Shown: positions 51,755 through 59,862, counted from the stretch's first letter. The stretch: DNA of 64,000 bases from an uncultured Opitutales bacterium (GCA_900547395.1 URGP01000003.1:1-64000); one strand, 5' to 3'. A program made the numbers and translations. Notes: generated by a model from the letters alone, not told the origin.

Positions 51755-52912
51755 TCATTCTTCGAGATTAAAATCGTCTCCATAATATTTTATATATCTG
51801 TCTTCAAGCAAACTTGCTTCCTTGGTTAGCTTTTCTTTGAAATCATCAGAAAGCGCAGGTGAAGACAGTACTTCCTTTAAGTACTTCTTCATCTCGCTTA
51901 AATCTCCCGTTAGAGGATTTGATAGCATTTTAACAAAAATAGTGATAATTGATTCTTCGTCTGCACCACTTTTTTCCAAAAATTTTCTCGCAAGCTCCGG
52001 ATTATAATTCGAGTTTTCTACATATCTACGCCTGTTGTAAATAACTCCTATATATTTACGCTTTCGAAGATAAGCATGTCCGAGACTACGAAAAGCTTTA
52101 CGCCCTTCTTCTGTTTCTACACTTGCCTCTTTTCTTAATTTTTCTATTCTTTCATTCCATCTTTTTATTTCCTGCTCTCTCAGCTCAGATATTATTTTAT
52201 CGTGTATATTTTTCCAATATTTTGCCTTTTCCAAGTCTTTGTCTGCGGGGTCGAACTCGCCGTTATAAATTAAATATAAGACATATGAAGAATATTCTTT
52301 TTTTGGTTTTTCATAAGGAAGATATTCAAAAATATAAATTATGCCATTTTCCAAAAGGCTTATTGCATATTTTTTATCAAGAGGAGCAAACTTGCCAATG
52401 TAATAGTTTCTCCAAGAAAGCAACTTGTTATATCTCATCAAGACTTTTTTCTTTGTTAAATCTTGTTCAACACCAATACCGGATATATAAAGAGAAGCAA
52501 GGTTTGCGACAAACATAGAACCCATATATACCCCGCCCTCACATTCATCAAGACCAGATATAGGAGCTCTTCTTGATAATTCATACGCAATTTTTGCGTA
52601 CTCAAAAGCCTTTTTTGCATCGCGTATCTTTCGAGTGCCAACAAGTTCGCTATTAAACGGAACTGTTGTAAGCACATCATCGTACATTTCATCAAGGTAA
52701 TATAAGTTTTTATCAGGATCAAAACCTTGATAGTATAAAGAAAGCTCCAAGGCGCGAAAGGCGCAACGATCACGCTTGTTTTTTACGTCATCTATCGCCT
52801 TTAAAACTTTTTCGTTAGTCTCAATATCGCCGTTTTGAAGATTGCCATTACTAAACGCACTGCCCCACCCCGCAAGCAGCAAACACAAAAACAGCATTGA
52901 TTTCCTAAACAT
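51755..52912 (-). CDS. Secreted Sel1/TPR-like repeat protein
   Basis: A 385-residue protein with a signal peptide (about 1-21, LFLCLLLAGWGSAFS). The mature part has helical hairpins of the Sel1 type: KKAFEYAKIAYELS, MGSMFVANLASLYISGIGVE, AISLLENGIIYIFEYL and NPELARKFLEKSGADEE. Sel1-like proteins often act as adaptors, and in some secretion loci as immunity proteins of effectors. It is convergent with the zincin gene at 50118 (17 bases between stops) and about as AT-rich, so the two may have arrived together. Its own partner and role are unknown. Confidence 0.7.
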   Translation of the reverse strand: MFRKSMLFLCLLLAGWGSAFSNGNLQNGDIETNEKVLKAIDDVKNKRDRCAFRALELSLYYQGFDPDKNLYYLDEMYDDVLTTVPFNSELVGTRKIRDAKKAFEYAKIAYELSRRAPISGLDECEGGVYMGSMFVANLASLYISGIGVEQDLTKKKVLMRYNKLLSWRNYYIGKFAPLDKKYAISLLENGIIYIFEYLPYEKPKKEYSSYVLYLIYNGEFDPADKDLEKAKYWKNIHDKIISELREQEIKRWNERIEKLRKEASVETEEGRKAFRSLGHAYLRKRKYIGVIYNRRRYVENSNYNPELARKFLEKSGADEESIITIFVKMLSNPLTGDLSEMKKYLKEVLSSPALSDDFKEKLTKEASLLEDRYIKYYGDDFNLEE

Positions 52913-52958
52913 AGAAAATATTATATTCTATGTTTATTGAATTTTTCAAGGCAAAAAT

Positions 52959-54257
52959 TTATAAAATCAAATTCAAAAACTCGGCGTTTGTTTTTGTCTG
53001 CCTCATTCTTTCGATTAAAGTTTCTACGGCGTCTTCGTTCTTTGAATTTGCCATGGCTCTTCTTAAAAATGCGGAAGCTTCCATTTCCTTGTCGGATAAA
53101 AGCAGCTCCTCGCGCCTCGTTCCCGATGCCGCAAGATTTATCGCGGGCCAAATTCTAAGCTCTGCAATTTTTCTGTCCAAAACCATTTCCATATTGCCCG
53201 TACCTTTGAACTCTTGGAAAATAAGCTCGTCCATTCTCGACCCTGTTTCTATCAGGGCGGACGCAACTATTGTAAGGCTCCCTGCCTCTTCCGTATTTCT
53301 TGCGGCTGAAAAAATCTGGCGCGGACGTTCGAGCGCGCGGATATCAAGACCTCCCGACATTGTCCTGCCGCCGCCCGACTTTGCCGAGTTGTGCGCGCGC
53401 GAAAGGCGGGTTAGCGAATCCATGAGCAAGACGACATCCCTGCCGACTTCCACAAGATGCTTCGCCCTTTCCAAAGCCAAATCGGCGATTGAAATATGCG
53501 TATTTATCGTTTCATCGTTTGAAGAAGCGAAAATTTCGGCTTTCGGCAAATCCATTCTGAAATCAGTAACCTCTTCTGGACGCTCATCGACAAGCAAAAT
53601 AATCAAATGGCATTCGGGATGATTTTCCAAAACACCGAAAGCGATGTCTTTCAAAAGCGTTGTCTTGCCCGTGCGCGGAGGGGCGACAATCAAGCCGCGC
53701 GTGCCCTTGCCTATCGGGCAAAAAATATCCATCACGCGGTTTGTCATTCTGCCGTCGGAAGTTTCCAATTTCAGTTTTTCATCAGGCGCGATTGTGGTTA
53801 AATTCTGAAAAGGCTGCACATTTTTGCGTTCAAGACAGTTTACACCGTCAATGGTTTCGATAAAGCGCAGTTTGGGGTTGCGGTGGTTCTGCGCCCTGTG
53901 CGCATTGCCGACAATATACTGCCCCCTTTTCAAGGCAAATCTGCGAACAAGCTCTCTTGAAACATAAGTGTCGGTGGGGCGGGTTTTGCCCCCGTGCTTC
54001 GGGTCGAGCAACACGCCGTTGTTGTTCACCGTGAAATCGAAAATCCCCTCGACTTTTATGATTTCAAGCTCCTGCTCGGGCTGGCGCGGCTCGCCGTTTT
54101 CGGAAAGGTTTTGGGGCCTGTTCCTATTTTGGCGCATGCGGTTGTTTGGATTAAAACCGCGCCTGCGGTTGTTCTGGCGAATGCGGTTAGAGCGGAAATC
54201 GCGCCTGTTCATGCCGTCGCCACTGCCGCCGCTGGAATTGTTTTCAAAATCTTGCAT
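52959..54257 (-). CDS. rho: Transcription termination factor Rho with Asn/Arg-rich N-terminal extension
   Basis: Hexameric RNA helicase that ends transcription. The 432 residues have a short disordered N-terminus (1-60) made of N, R and G (NRRDFRSNRIRQNNRRRGF) in place of the usual helical Rho_N domain. This is followed by the RNA-binding OB fold (EGIFDFTVNNNGVLL, YVSRELVRRFALKRGQYI) and the RecA-like motor. Walker A is APPRTGKT (192-199), and LLVDERPEEVTDF and MDSLTRLSRAHN are diagnostic. GxPPRTGKT carries Arg where E. coli has Lys. The ATG at 54257 is preferred to an upstream frame beginning at 54356. N/R-rich Rho extensions occur in Bacteroidota and Verrucomicrobiota and may promote condensates. 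Confidence 0.94.
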   Translation of the reverse strand: MQDFENNSSGGSGDGMNRRDFRSNRIRQNNRRRGFNPNNRMRQNRNRPQNLSENGEPRQPEQELEIIKVEGIFDFTVNNNGVLLDPKHGGKTRPTDTYVSRELVRRFALKRGQYIVGNAHRAQNHRNPKLRFIETIDGVNCLERKNVQPFQNLTTIAPDEKLKLETSDGRMTNRVMDIFCPIGKGTRGLIVAPPRTGKTTLLKDIAFGVLENHPECHLIILLVDERPEEVTDFRMDLPKAEIFASSNDETINTHISIADLALERAKHLVEVGRDVVLLMDSLTRLSRAHNSAKSGGGRTMSGGLDIRALERPRQIFSAARNTEEAGSLTIVASALIETGSRMDELIFQEFKGTGNMEMVLDRKIAELRIWPAINLAASGTRREELLLSDKEMEASAFLRRAMANSKNEDAVETLIERMRQTKTNAEFLNLIL

Positions 54258-54443
54258 AGAATATCTTGTAATTTTTTTAACGCCAAAAACTCCGAACAAA
54301 TCAAAGCTTAACAAAAAATAAAATTTGCGAGAAATTCGGCAATGCGCCAAACACAATTAAAACGGCGCATTAAAATAAAACAGACACCATTGAAACCATT
54401 GCCGATAATTTCGCAAGCTTTTTTTGCTTTTTATAAAGCAAAT

Positions 54444-54863
54444 TTATTGTTTTTTTTGCAAAGCGCGAATGCGCAATTTCTTTATGTTCGCCGCGCGCAC
54501 GCAGTCAACCGCCTTTGCGATGTCGCCGTATTTCGCAAGCTCGTCGCCCAAAAGCAAAACCGCCGCACCTTTATCAGATTCGGCAGTTTTTTTCAGCGTT
54601 TCCGATATTTCCTCTATCGGCATTTTTTTTTCGTTTAAATAAAATTCTCCATCTTTGCTTACCGCAAGAACAGTCGGCTTGGCGTTTTCGTCGGCTCTTT
54701 CAGTGGTTGACATTGACGGCGGATTTATTTGAACCGACCCGTTTTCCTTAAACTGCATGGTAAGCAGAAAAAAGAAAATCAAAACCGTCATGACATCGAC
54801 CATCGGCACGATGTTTACCTCGAATTTTCTTCGGCGGCGGCGGCTTCTTTCAAGAGAATCCAT
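54444..54863 (-). CDS. ExbD/TolR-family biopolymer transport protein (second set)
   Basis: A 139-residue inner-membrane protein with basic N-terminus RSRRRRRKFEVNIVPMVDVM and one span (about 17-38); the conserved Asp23 in PMVDVM lies at the membrane entrance. The periplasmic part contains a beta-rich fold. It is paired with the ExbB/TolQ-type gene 3 bases upstream. With no tonB, tolA, tolB or pal adjacent, it is unclear whether this set serves a Tol-type or a TonB-type system. Confidence 0.9.
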   Translation of the reverse strand: MDSLERSRRRRRKFEVNIVPMVDVMTVLIFFFLLTMQFKENGSVQINPPSMSTTERADENAKPTVLAVSKDGEFYLNEKKMPIEEISETLKKTAESDKGAAVLLLGDELAKYGDIAKAVDCVRAANIKKLRIRALQKKQ

Positions 54864-54866
54864 AAA

Positions 54867-55424
54867 TTATTTTTTCCCGCACATCTTGACAAGGCGTTCG
54901 GCGCAAACATCCAAGCGCGCGCAAAGAGTGTCGATTTTTCGGTACAAAAACAAGCTTCCGACAATCGCGGGAATTGCAATCAAAAGCCCAAGGACAGTGG
55001 TTGACAAAGCAAGACCCACGCCGCGCGATATTGCCTCTTGCGTGGGCGCGGACTCCGAAGAAAACACAGAAACCAAACCCGCCACAGTGCCGAGCAACCC
55101 CAAAAGCGGAGCCGCCGAAATAGAGGCGTCAAGCAGAAACATTCCCCTTTCAAGACGGGTCATTTCAAGGCGCGCAAAAGACTTTAATTCGTCGCTGTCG
55201 GGATTGTTGTCATAAAAAAACCTGACAATGCGCCCAAGCGAAGAATTGTCGTTTAAATCGCATTTTTTCAAATCTCCCGAAAGCAGGGAAGAGGCAAGCT
55301 CATTCGGAACCACTTTTGAAGTCCGCAAGGAAATCAAACGCTCCAAAATCACATAAAGCGCAATTACCGAGCATAGCCCAAGCGGATAAATGAAAACGCC
55401 CGCCCCCTGTAAGAGAAAATCCAT
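54867..55424 (-). CDS. ExbB/TolQ/MotA-family proton channel (second set)
   Basis: A 185-residue protein with three predicted spans: near 8-28 (FIYPLGLCSVIALYVILERL), 105-125 (APLLGLLGTVAGLVSVF) and 135-160 (GVGLALSTTVLGLLIAIPAI). The conserved Thr-containing channel motifs are present. It is shorter than the paralogue at 25426, with a minimal cytoplasmic loop. It overlaps nothing but lies 1 base after leuD's stop, so it is probably co-transcribed with leuD. Confidence 0.9.
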   Translation of the reverse strand: MDFLLQGAGVFIYPLGLCSVIALYVILERLISLRTSKVVPNELASSLLSGDLKKCDLNDNSSLGRIVRFFYDNNPDSDELKSFARLEMTRLERGMFLLDASISAAPLLGLLGTVAGLVSVFSSESAPTQEAISRGVGLALSTTVLGLLIAIPAIVGSLFLYRKIDTLCARLDVCAERLVKMCGKK

Positions 55425-55425
55425 G

Positions 55426-56025
55426 CTACTTCATGTAAGGGAGAGTTGACGCAAGCTTCGACGTCTGCGCTTCCGCTTCCAAAAGCTCCGCAATCGGATC
55501 CCAAACCCCGTTGCAAAGAGCCTTGCGGGAATTTTCGGGCATAGAGCATTTGCAAGAAAAATCCTTGCAGGAAATTTCGAGATGCTCCAAGTCGATAACG
55601 ATTTCCGCCTTCGGGTCTTCCTCAATCAACGCCGCGATTTTCGCGATGTCGGAAGCACTTGCCATAACGCAAGGAATGCCGATTGTCGTGGAGTTGCCGA
55701 AGAAAATTTCGGCAAAACTTTCGGCTATGATTGCACGGAAGCCGTAATGCCAAAGAGACTGCGGAGCGTGCTCGCGCGACGAGCCGCAACCGAAATTTGC
55801 GCCGCTTAGAAGAATTGAAGCTCCCTTGAAGCGGGCATCGGTAAGCGGATGCTTTTTGTCGCTGCCGTCCGCATTTTTGCGCTCGTCATAAAAAGCATAC
55901 TGCCCCAAGCCTTCAAAAGTCACGCATACCATGAAACGCGCGGGAATAATTCTGTCGGTGTCAATGTCGTTGCCGGGGACAAATACGCCCCTGCCTTCTA
56001 CTTTTTCAATTTTACGCAAAGCCAT
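55426..56025 (-). CDS. leuD: 3-isopropylmalate dehydratase small subunit
   Basis: Small subunit of the leucine-pathway isomerase; the large subunit LeuC carries the [4Fe-4S] cluster and is not in the window. The 199 residues include GNDIDTDRIIPARF near the start and LLSGANFGCGSSREHAPQSL, the diagnostic swivel-domain motif. FAEIFFGNSTTIGIP is also typical. Its separation from leuC and leuB, and coupling to an exbB-like gene one base downstream, is an unusual arrangement. Confidence 0.94.
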   Translation of the reverse strand: MALRKIEKVEGRGVFVPGNDIDTDRIIPARFMVCVTFEGLGQYAFYDERKNADGSDKKHPLTDARFKGASILLSGANFGCGSSREHAPQSLWHYGFRAIIAESFAEIFFGNSTTIGIPCVMASASDIAKIAALIEEDPKAEIVIDLEHLEISCKDFSCKCSMPENSRKALCNGVWDPIAELLEAEAQTSKLASTLPYMK

Positions 56026-56067
56026 AATTGTGTATAAAAGATAGACTCCGCGCTTTCAATGTCCACA

Positions 56068-56100
56068 AAAAAACGCGAATTCCGTTCGGTTTTCGCGCTT
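56068..56100 (-). terminator. Terminator after the EF-hand protein gene
   Basis: On the minus strand CGCGAA and TTCGCG pair across a loop containing CCGAACGG, followed by a seven-base T run. Confidence 0.75.
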
Positions 56101-56119
56101 TTGCTTTCCGTAAATTCAA

Positions 56120-56737
56120 CTATTCCGACTTTGCCTCTGCTTTCGGAAGCGCAAGCTCGTCCAAGTCTTCGGGCATAGGATGGCGGAATCTTGGTCTTTC
56201 CGGACGCATCTGCCTTTTGTCGGGGCGGAGCTGCTTTCCCTGGCGCGGAGCGGCTTCATCTGCATTGGGAGGCGGAGGAGTTTCGCCATCGACATTCGGC
56301 GGCGGCATCATTGCGCCCTTTGCGCGGGGTCTTTCGCCGCGAACCTGCGGAACTCCGTCGGGGCGTCCGCGCCTTGACGACATTTCGGCAAACATTCTGC
56401 GCTGTTTTTCGATTAACGGCACCAGTTCTTCCGCGGAAAGCTTGCCGTCTCCGTCCTTGTCAAACTCCTTCAAGACCCTCTCGGCATGCTTTTTTTGCAT
56501 TTCCTCGAAACGCTTGCGGCGTTCTTTGAGGGAAGCTTTAGCCTCCGCAAGCTCCGCTTCGTTCAAGTACCCGTCGCCGTCCTTGTCAAACTGCTTTAAC
56601 ATTCTGTTTTTGAACGACTCGGGAAGTTTTTGAGAATCCGCATTTGCGGGCTTTTCCTGCTTTGGCGCGCCGTCTTCCGCAAACATCGGCATTGCGGCAA
56701 AAGAAAGAGCGCAAATGATTGATATTATTTTTTTCAT
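56120..56737 (-). CDS. Secreted EF-hand protein
   Basis: A 205-residue exported protein with a signal peptide (about 1-20, ending AAMPMFA). Two calcium-binding EF-hand loops are clear: DKDGDGYLNEAE (about 51-62) and DKDGDGKLSAEE (about 93-104), each after a helix with the pattern MLKQF or VLKEF. The C-terminal third is P, R and G-rich (RGRPDGVPQVRGERPRAKG, PPPPNADEAAPRQG) and probably unstructured. A calcium-dependent structural or scaffold role in the periplasm is plausible. It stands alone between two terminators or promoters. Confidence 0.85.
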   Translation of the reverse strand: MKKIISIICALSFAAMPMFAEDGAPKQEKPANADSQKLPESFKNRMLKQFDKDGDGYLNEAELAEAKASLKERRKRFEEMQKKHAERVLKEFDKDGDGKLSAEELVPLIEKQRRMFAEMSSRRGRPDGVPQVRGERPRAKGAMMPPPNVDGETPPPPNADEAAPRQGKQLRPDKRQMRPERPRFRHPMPEDLDELALPKAEAKSE

Positions 56738-56900
56738 GGTTGTACTAATTTATGGGTTGTGGTTTAAATTGGTTTACGCCCATACAAACAACGGCGCAAA
56801 AAAAAAGTTTCAAATTTTTTCTCGTAATCGGCATTTAAAGGCGGATAATATAACTTGCAATTTGAAACTAACAATATTTTAATTTGGGGGATTTTTTAAT

Positions 56901-57257
56901 ATGTATCAGGTAAATTTCAGCAATCAGGCGATGGGCGAAATCAACAAGCTCTCCAAGCCCGCGCAATTCGAGATTATCGAAAAGCTCAGCTCCATCACTC
57001 CCGAAGACTTGGCGTCAGGCAAGGGAGAATTGGGGTCTTTCCACCGTTTTGGCAGAAATTTTTACAGACTGCGCGTCGGAGACTACCGCATATATTTTGA
57101 AATCAGCGAACAAAACCAAACAATTTCCGCAAACTACGTCCTGCACAAGCACACGCTTGCCGATTTTGTGTTCCGCTTCAAGCTCCCGTTTACGGAAGAA
57201 ACAATGATTGAGCAGGAAGACAATTTCTGGAAATACTTGGAATCATTGAAAAAATAA
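56901..57257 (+). CDS. RelE/ParE-like protein without a visible antitoxin gene
   Basis: A 118-residue protein. Residues 1-85 follow the RelE/ParE toxin fold: YQVNFSNQAMGEINKLSK, then FHRFGRNFYRLRVGDYRIYFEI, where the RxxxGDYRIxF pattern is a strong family match. The remaining 30 residues (FRFKLPFTEETMIEQEDNF) form an extra helix not usual for RelE. The ATG has a GGGGGA element 11 bases upstream, stronger than most in this window. pssA follows 7 bases later, and no short antitoxin gene is adjacent. It could be a toxin with distant antitoxin, a domesticated regulator, or a ribosome-acting factor. Confidence 0.75.
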   Translation: MYQVNFSNQAMGEINKLSKPAQFEIIEKLSSITPEDLASGKGELGSFHRFGRNFYRLRVGDYRIYFEISEQNQTISANYVLHKHTLADFVFRFKLPFTEETMIEQEDNFWKYLESLKK

Positions 57258-57264
57258 TAAATTT

Positions 57265-58179
57265 ATGACACAGGAAAAACCGGCACTTTGGTCAAACGTC
57301 CACCAGGCGAGCAAAATCTACATTCTGCCAAACTTCTTCACGGCGGGAAATTTGTTTTTCGGCTTCTTGTCAATAATCCTTTGCATGCGCGGCAGATTTG
57401 ACGCCCAAACGGAATCGGCAATACATACGATTGCAAATTTCTTCGTAAAGACGGATCCTAAAACAAATCCGAGCGCAAGCTACTACGTCGTTGCGATACT
57501 CGCGATTTTGCTTTCCGTTTTCTGCGACGCCCTTGACGGCAGAGTGGCGCGCGCAAGCGGCAAAACTTCTCTTTTTGGTAAGGAATTCGATTCCATTGCC
57601 GACTCCATTGCATTCGGAGTTGCGCCGAGCCTCTTGACATTCCTATTGACTTTAAATCCGATGCACGAACAGTTTTCAGAGCGCATGCAAAGTTTTATAT
57701 CGCCTATCGGGTGGTTTGTCGCGTTCATATATCTTCTTTGCGGATGCATTCGCCTTGCGCGCTTCAACGTAATCACAAACCCGTACATTGCGGGCCATGA
57801 AAAATACGAAAAAGGGGATTTCAGCGGGCTTCCCGTTCCCGCCGCGGCAGGTGCAATGTCTTCAATCGCGCTTACTATGTTGCATTTGGATCTTTGGAAC
57901 TACACGCTTTGGATTGTGCCTGTAATGCTGCTCATTTCATTTTTGATGATAAGCAACATACCTTATCCGTCATTTAAGCATATAAACTGGAATACCAGTG
58001 CAAGAATTCGCTCTTTTGTCGCGATAATAGCATGCATATTTTTAATTCTTTACATGGGTGTTTACAGTTTCACGATTATATTTTTGTTGTACATATTGAT
58101 TCCGCCGATGATGTATTTGCCCAAGTTATACAGTATTTTGTCATATTTATTCGGCAAAAAATTGAAAAAAACGGAATAA
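57265..58179 (+). CDS. pssA: CDP-diacylglycerol--serine O-phosphatidyltransferase
   Basis: Makes phosphatidylserine, precursor of phosphatidylethanolamine. The 304-residue membrane enzyme has the CDP-alcohol phosphatidyltransferase motif DGx2ARx8Gx3Dx3D at 91-113 (Asp91, Gly92, Ala95, Arg96, Gly105, Asp109, Asp113). YILPNFFTAGNLFFGFLSI precedes it, and about eight spans follow. The final residues KKTE and the TAA lie within the terminal repeat of the palindromic element that begins at 58165. The natural C-terminus may have been altered by insertion. Confidence 0.93.
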   Translation: MTQEKPALWSNVHQASKIYILPNFFTAGNLFFGFLSIILCMRGRFDAQTESAIHTIANFFVKTDPKTNPSASYYVVAILAILLSVFCDALDGRVARASGKTSLFGKEFDSIADSIAFGVAPSLLTFLLTLNPMHEQFSERMQSFISPIGWFVAFIYLLCGCIRLARFNVITNPYIAGHEKYEKGDFSGLPVPAAAGAMSSIALTMLHLDLWNYTLWIVPVMLLISFLMISNIPYPSFKHINWNTSARIRSFVAIIACIFLILYMGVYSFTIIFLLYILIPPMMYLPKLYSILSYLFGKKLKKTE

Positions 58180-58345
58180 AACGGGCGGAAAAAAGATAAA
58201 ATCTTTTTGGAATTCTACAGCTACGCTTCCTTAAAAGGATTTTTTCCGCCCTCGCGCTCCATGTTGGCTTTTACTTCGACTTGCGGACGTAAGTCCGCCG
58301 ACGCTCGTAAAAGCGCAACAGCATCGCGCGTTTATTCCGTTTTTT
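58165..58345. repeat. Nested palindromic repeat, short copy (two modules)
   Basis: The left end AAAAAAACGGAATAAA, then modules 1 and 2 as at 31831 (GGGCGGAAAAAA/TTTTTTCCGCCC and CGCGCTCCATGTTG...CAACAGCATCGCGCG), are almost base-for-base the same. The copy then ends with TTTATTCCGTTTTTT, skipping modules 3 and 4. One difference in the inner arm region (GCGCAACAG against GCTCAACAG) is visible. It overlaps the last codons of pssA. Confidence 0.85.
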
Positions 58346-58963
58346 ACGTACCCAAAGTTTCCACCTATCAAATAACTTGACGCAATCCCGTACCCATTCC
58401 AATTTCGCGTATCAAGTAGCTGAATTTAAATTAGGACTTATTTTTTACACAACCTATCAAGCAACTTCGCAATAAAAGATTTAGGATTCAAACATGTCGA
58501 AATGCAAATGTGAGTACAAATGGATAAAAAATCTATCTACTACGGAAGCGTTAGCTGTAAAATATGTGATATTTTATAGGTGTGAACTTTGGGACGCAAA
58601 ACCAAAAAACAAACAGAGACCCAAGCCCTGATTAAAAAAAATATATTTGATACGCAGTGTTGGAATGGAGACGGAATTTCATTAAGTTGCTTGATAAGTT
58701 GCGAGTGTGTAAAAAACGGAAGAAATGCCCGATGCTCTTGTGTTTTATGAGGCGTAAGCGACCTTTGGTCGTGAGTCCGAAATAAAACCAAGATGGAGGG
58801 CAAGACCACGCTTGCGTGGGTAGCTTTGCGAAAGCAAAGAGCCGAGCGTAGCGAGTGCCGAGACTTGCGAAGCAAGCGAGTACAAATGAAAAGGCTTCTT
58901 TTACGGTTGCGAAGCTGTAAAAGTTGTGATGCTTGATAGGTGTGGGCTTTGATACGTAAAAAA
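58340..58963. repeat. Composite inverted-repeat element of about 620 bp between two palindromic copies
   Basis: The left end TTTTTTACGTACCCAAAG (58340 on) reappears inverted at 58934-58963, with the shared core CACCTATCA. Inside, further copies of ACCTATCAAGCAACTT-like sequence occur in both orientations, for example around 58456 and 58685. Near 58745-58920 there are modules 3 and 4 of the 31831 element, without their full arms, plus added hairpins such as CCACGC-TTGC-GTGG. No protein-coding frame is supported. The structure is that of one inverted-repeat element inserted into, or fused with, another. Confidence 0.7.
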
Positions 58964-59143
58964 CGGAATAAACGCGCGATGCTGTTGCGTTTTGCGAATG
59001 GGGAGCTGTACTTTGTACTGCCCCCTGAGCAAAACCAACATGGAGCGCGAGGAATGGGCAAAAAATCTATCTACTACGGAAGCGTCAGCTCTTTATCTTT
59101 TAGATTTTTTGTTTTTTGCCCATTCCGTTTTATTCCGTTTTTT
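58958..59143. repeat. Nested palindromic repeat, reversed copy with different stem arms
   Basis: AAAAAACGGAATAAA at the left and CCGTTTTATTCCGTTTTTT at the right bound this copy. Module 2 is reversed (CGCGCGATGCTGTTG ... CAACATGGAGCGCG), with inner arms GTTTTGC/GCAAAAC and an apical GGGGAGCTGTAC/GTACTGCCCC. Module 4 arms are GGAATGGGCAAAAAA with TTTTTTGCCCATTCC. Arms differ from those at 31831 but remain fully complementary. The right end abuts the stop of the sugar transferase gene. Confidence 0.8.
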
Positions 59144-59774
59144 ATTTTTTGACGCGAGGGTCATGATCTACCCCGCCAACGTCGTCAAGCCCTTGAACGT
59201 CCGTATATTTCGTGCTGTCATCTGCAAACAACACCGCAAAAACTGTCAGAAATATAATTTTTAAATCGAGCCAAAACGAAATGTTGTCAACATATTCAAT
59301 GTCAAAAGAATACTTTACACTATATTTTAAATTGTTGCGACCGTTGACCTGGGCAAGCCCCGTAATGCCCGGCAAAACACTCGACCTGCGGCGGTACTGC
59401 TTGGGCATACTTTCAACAGTGGAAATCATAAGCGGACGAGGGCCTATCATAGACATGTCGCCCTTCAAGACATTGAAAAGCTGGGGAAGTTCGTCGATTG
59501 AAAAACGCCTCAAAAAAGAGCCGACTTTGCAAATTCTGTATTCGTCGGGAAGAAGATTTCCGTCTTTGTCAAAAGCGTCTTTCATCGTTTTAAGTTTGTA
59601 AACATAGATTTTCTTCTCGTACAAACCTCCGCGTTCTTGAATAAACAACGCATTTTTTGAAACGAAAATTTTTGAGAGCAAATAACCTAACAGCAAGATG
59701 GGAGATAAAGCCACAATCAAAGAAACAGACATAAAAATATCCATCGCTCTTTTAACTTTTAAATACCCCTTCAT
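59142..59774 (-). CDS. Bacterial sugar transferase (polyprenyl-phosphate phosphoglycosyl transferase)
   Basis: Starts surface-glycan assembly by moving a sugar-1-phosphate onto undecaprenyl phosphate. The 210 residues correspond to the short, monotopic catalytic form: a reentrant N-terminal helix (VKRAMDIFMSVSLIVALSPI), then RGGLYEKKIYVYKLKTM, FSIDELPQLFNVLKGDMSMIGPRP with the Asp-Glu pair (DE), and PGITGLAQVNGRN. The sugar (GlcNAc, Gal or another) is not readable. It is isolated from other glycan genes here, although a DegT aminotransferase gene is present at 20059. The stop sits at the edge of the palindromic repeat. Confidence 0.92.
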   Translation of the reverse strand: MKGYLKVKRAMDIFMSVSLIVALSPILLLGYLLSKIFVSKNALFIQERGGLYEKKIYVYKLKTMKDAFDKDGNLLPDEYRICKVGSFLRRFSIDELPQLFNVLKGDMSMIGPRPLMISTVESMPKQYRRRSSVLPGITGLAQVNGRNNLKYSVKYSFDIEYVDNISFWLDLKIIFLTVFAVLFADDSTKYTDVQGLDDVGGVDHDPRVKK

Positions 59775-59862
59775 TCGAGAATCGTATTAATAAAAATATA
59801 AGTGTAAATTATTCCCATTTTTACAAAAAAGTAAATATTTTTTTATCAGCCGGAAATCGGAC

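Noticed and set aside
58340..58963. CRISPR array
   Set aside because: Repeated 15-40 base units occur, but in both orientations, irregularly spaced and forming palindromes. There is no constant repeat/spacer period and no cas gene.
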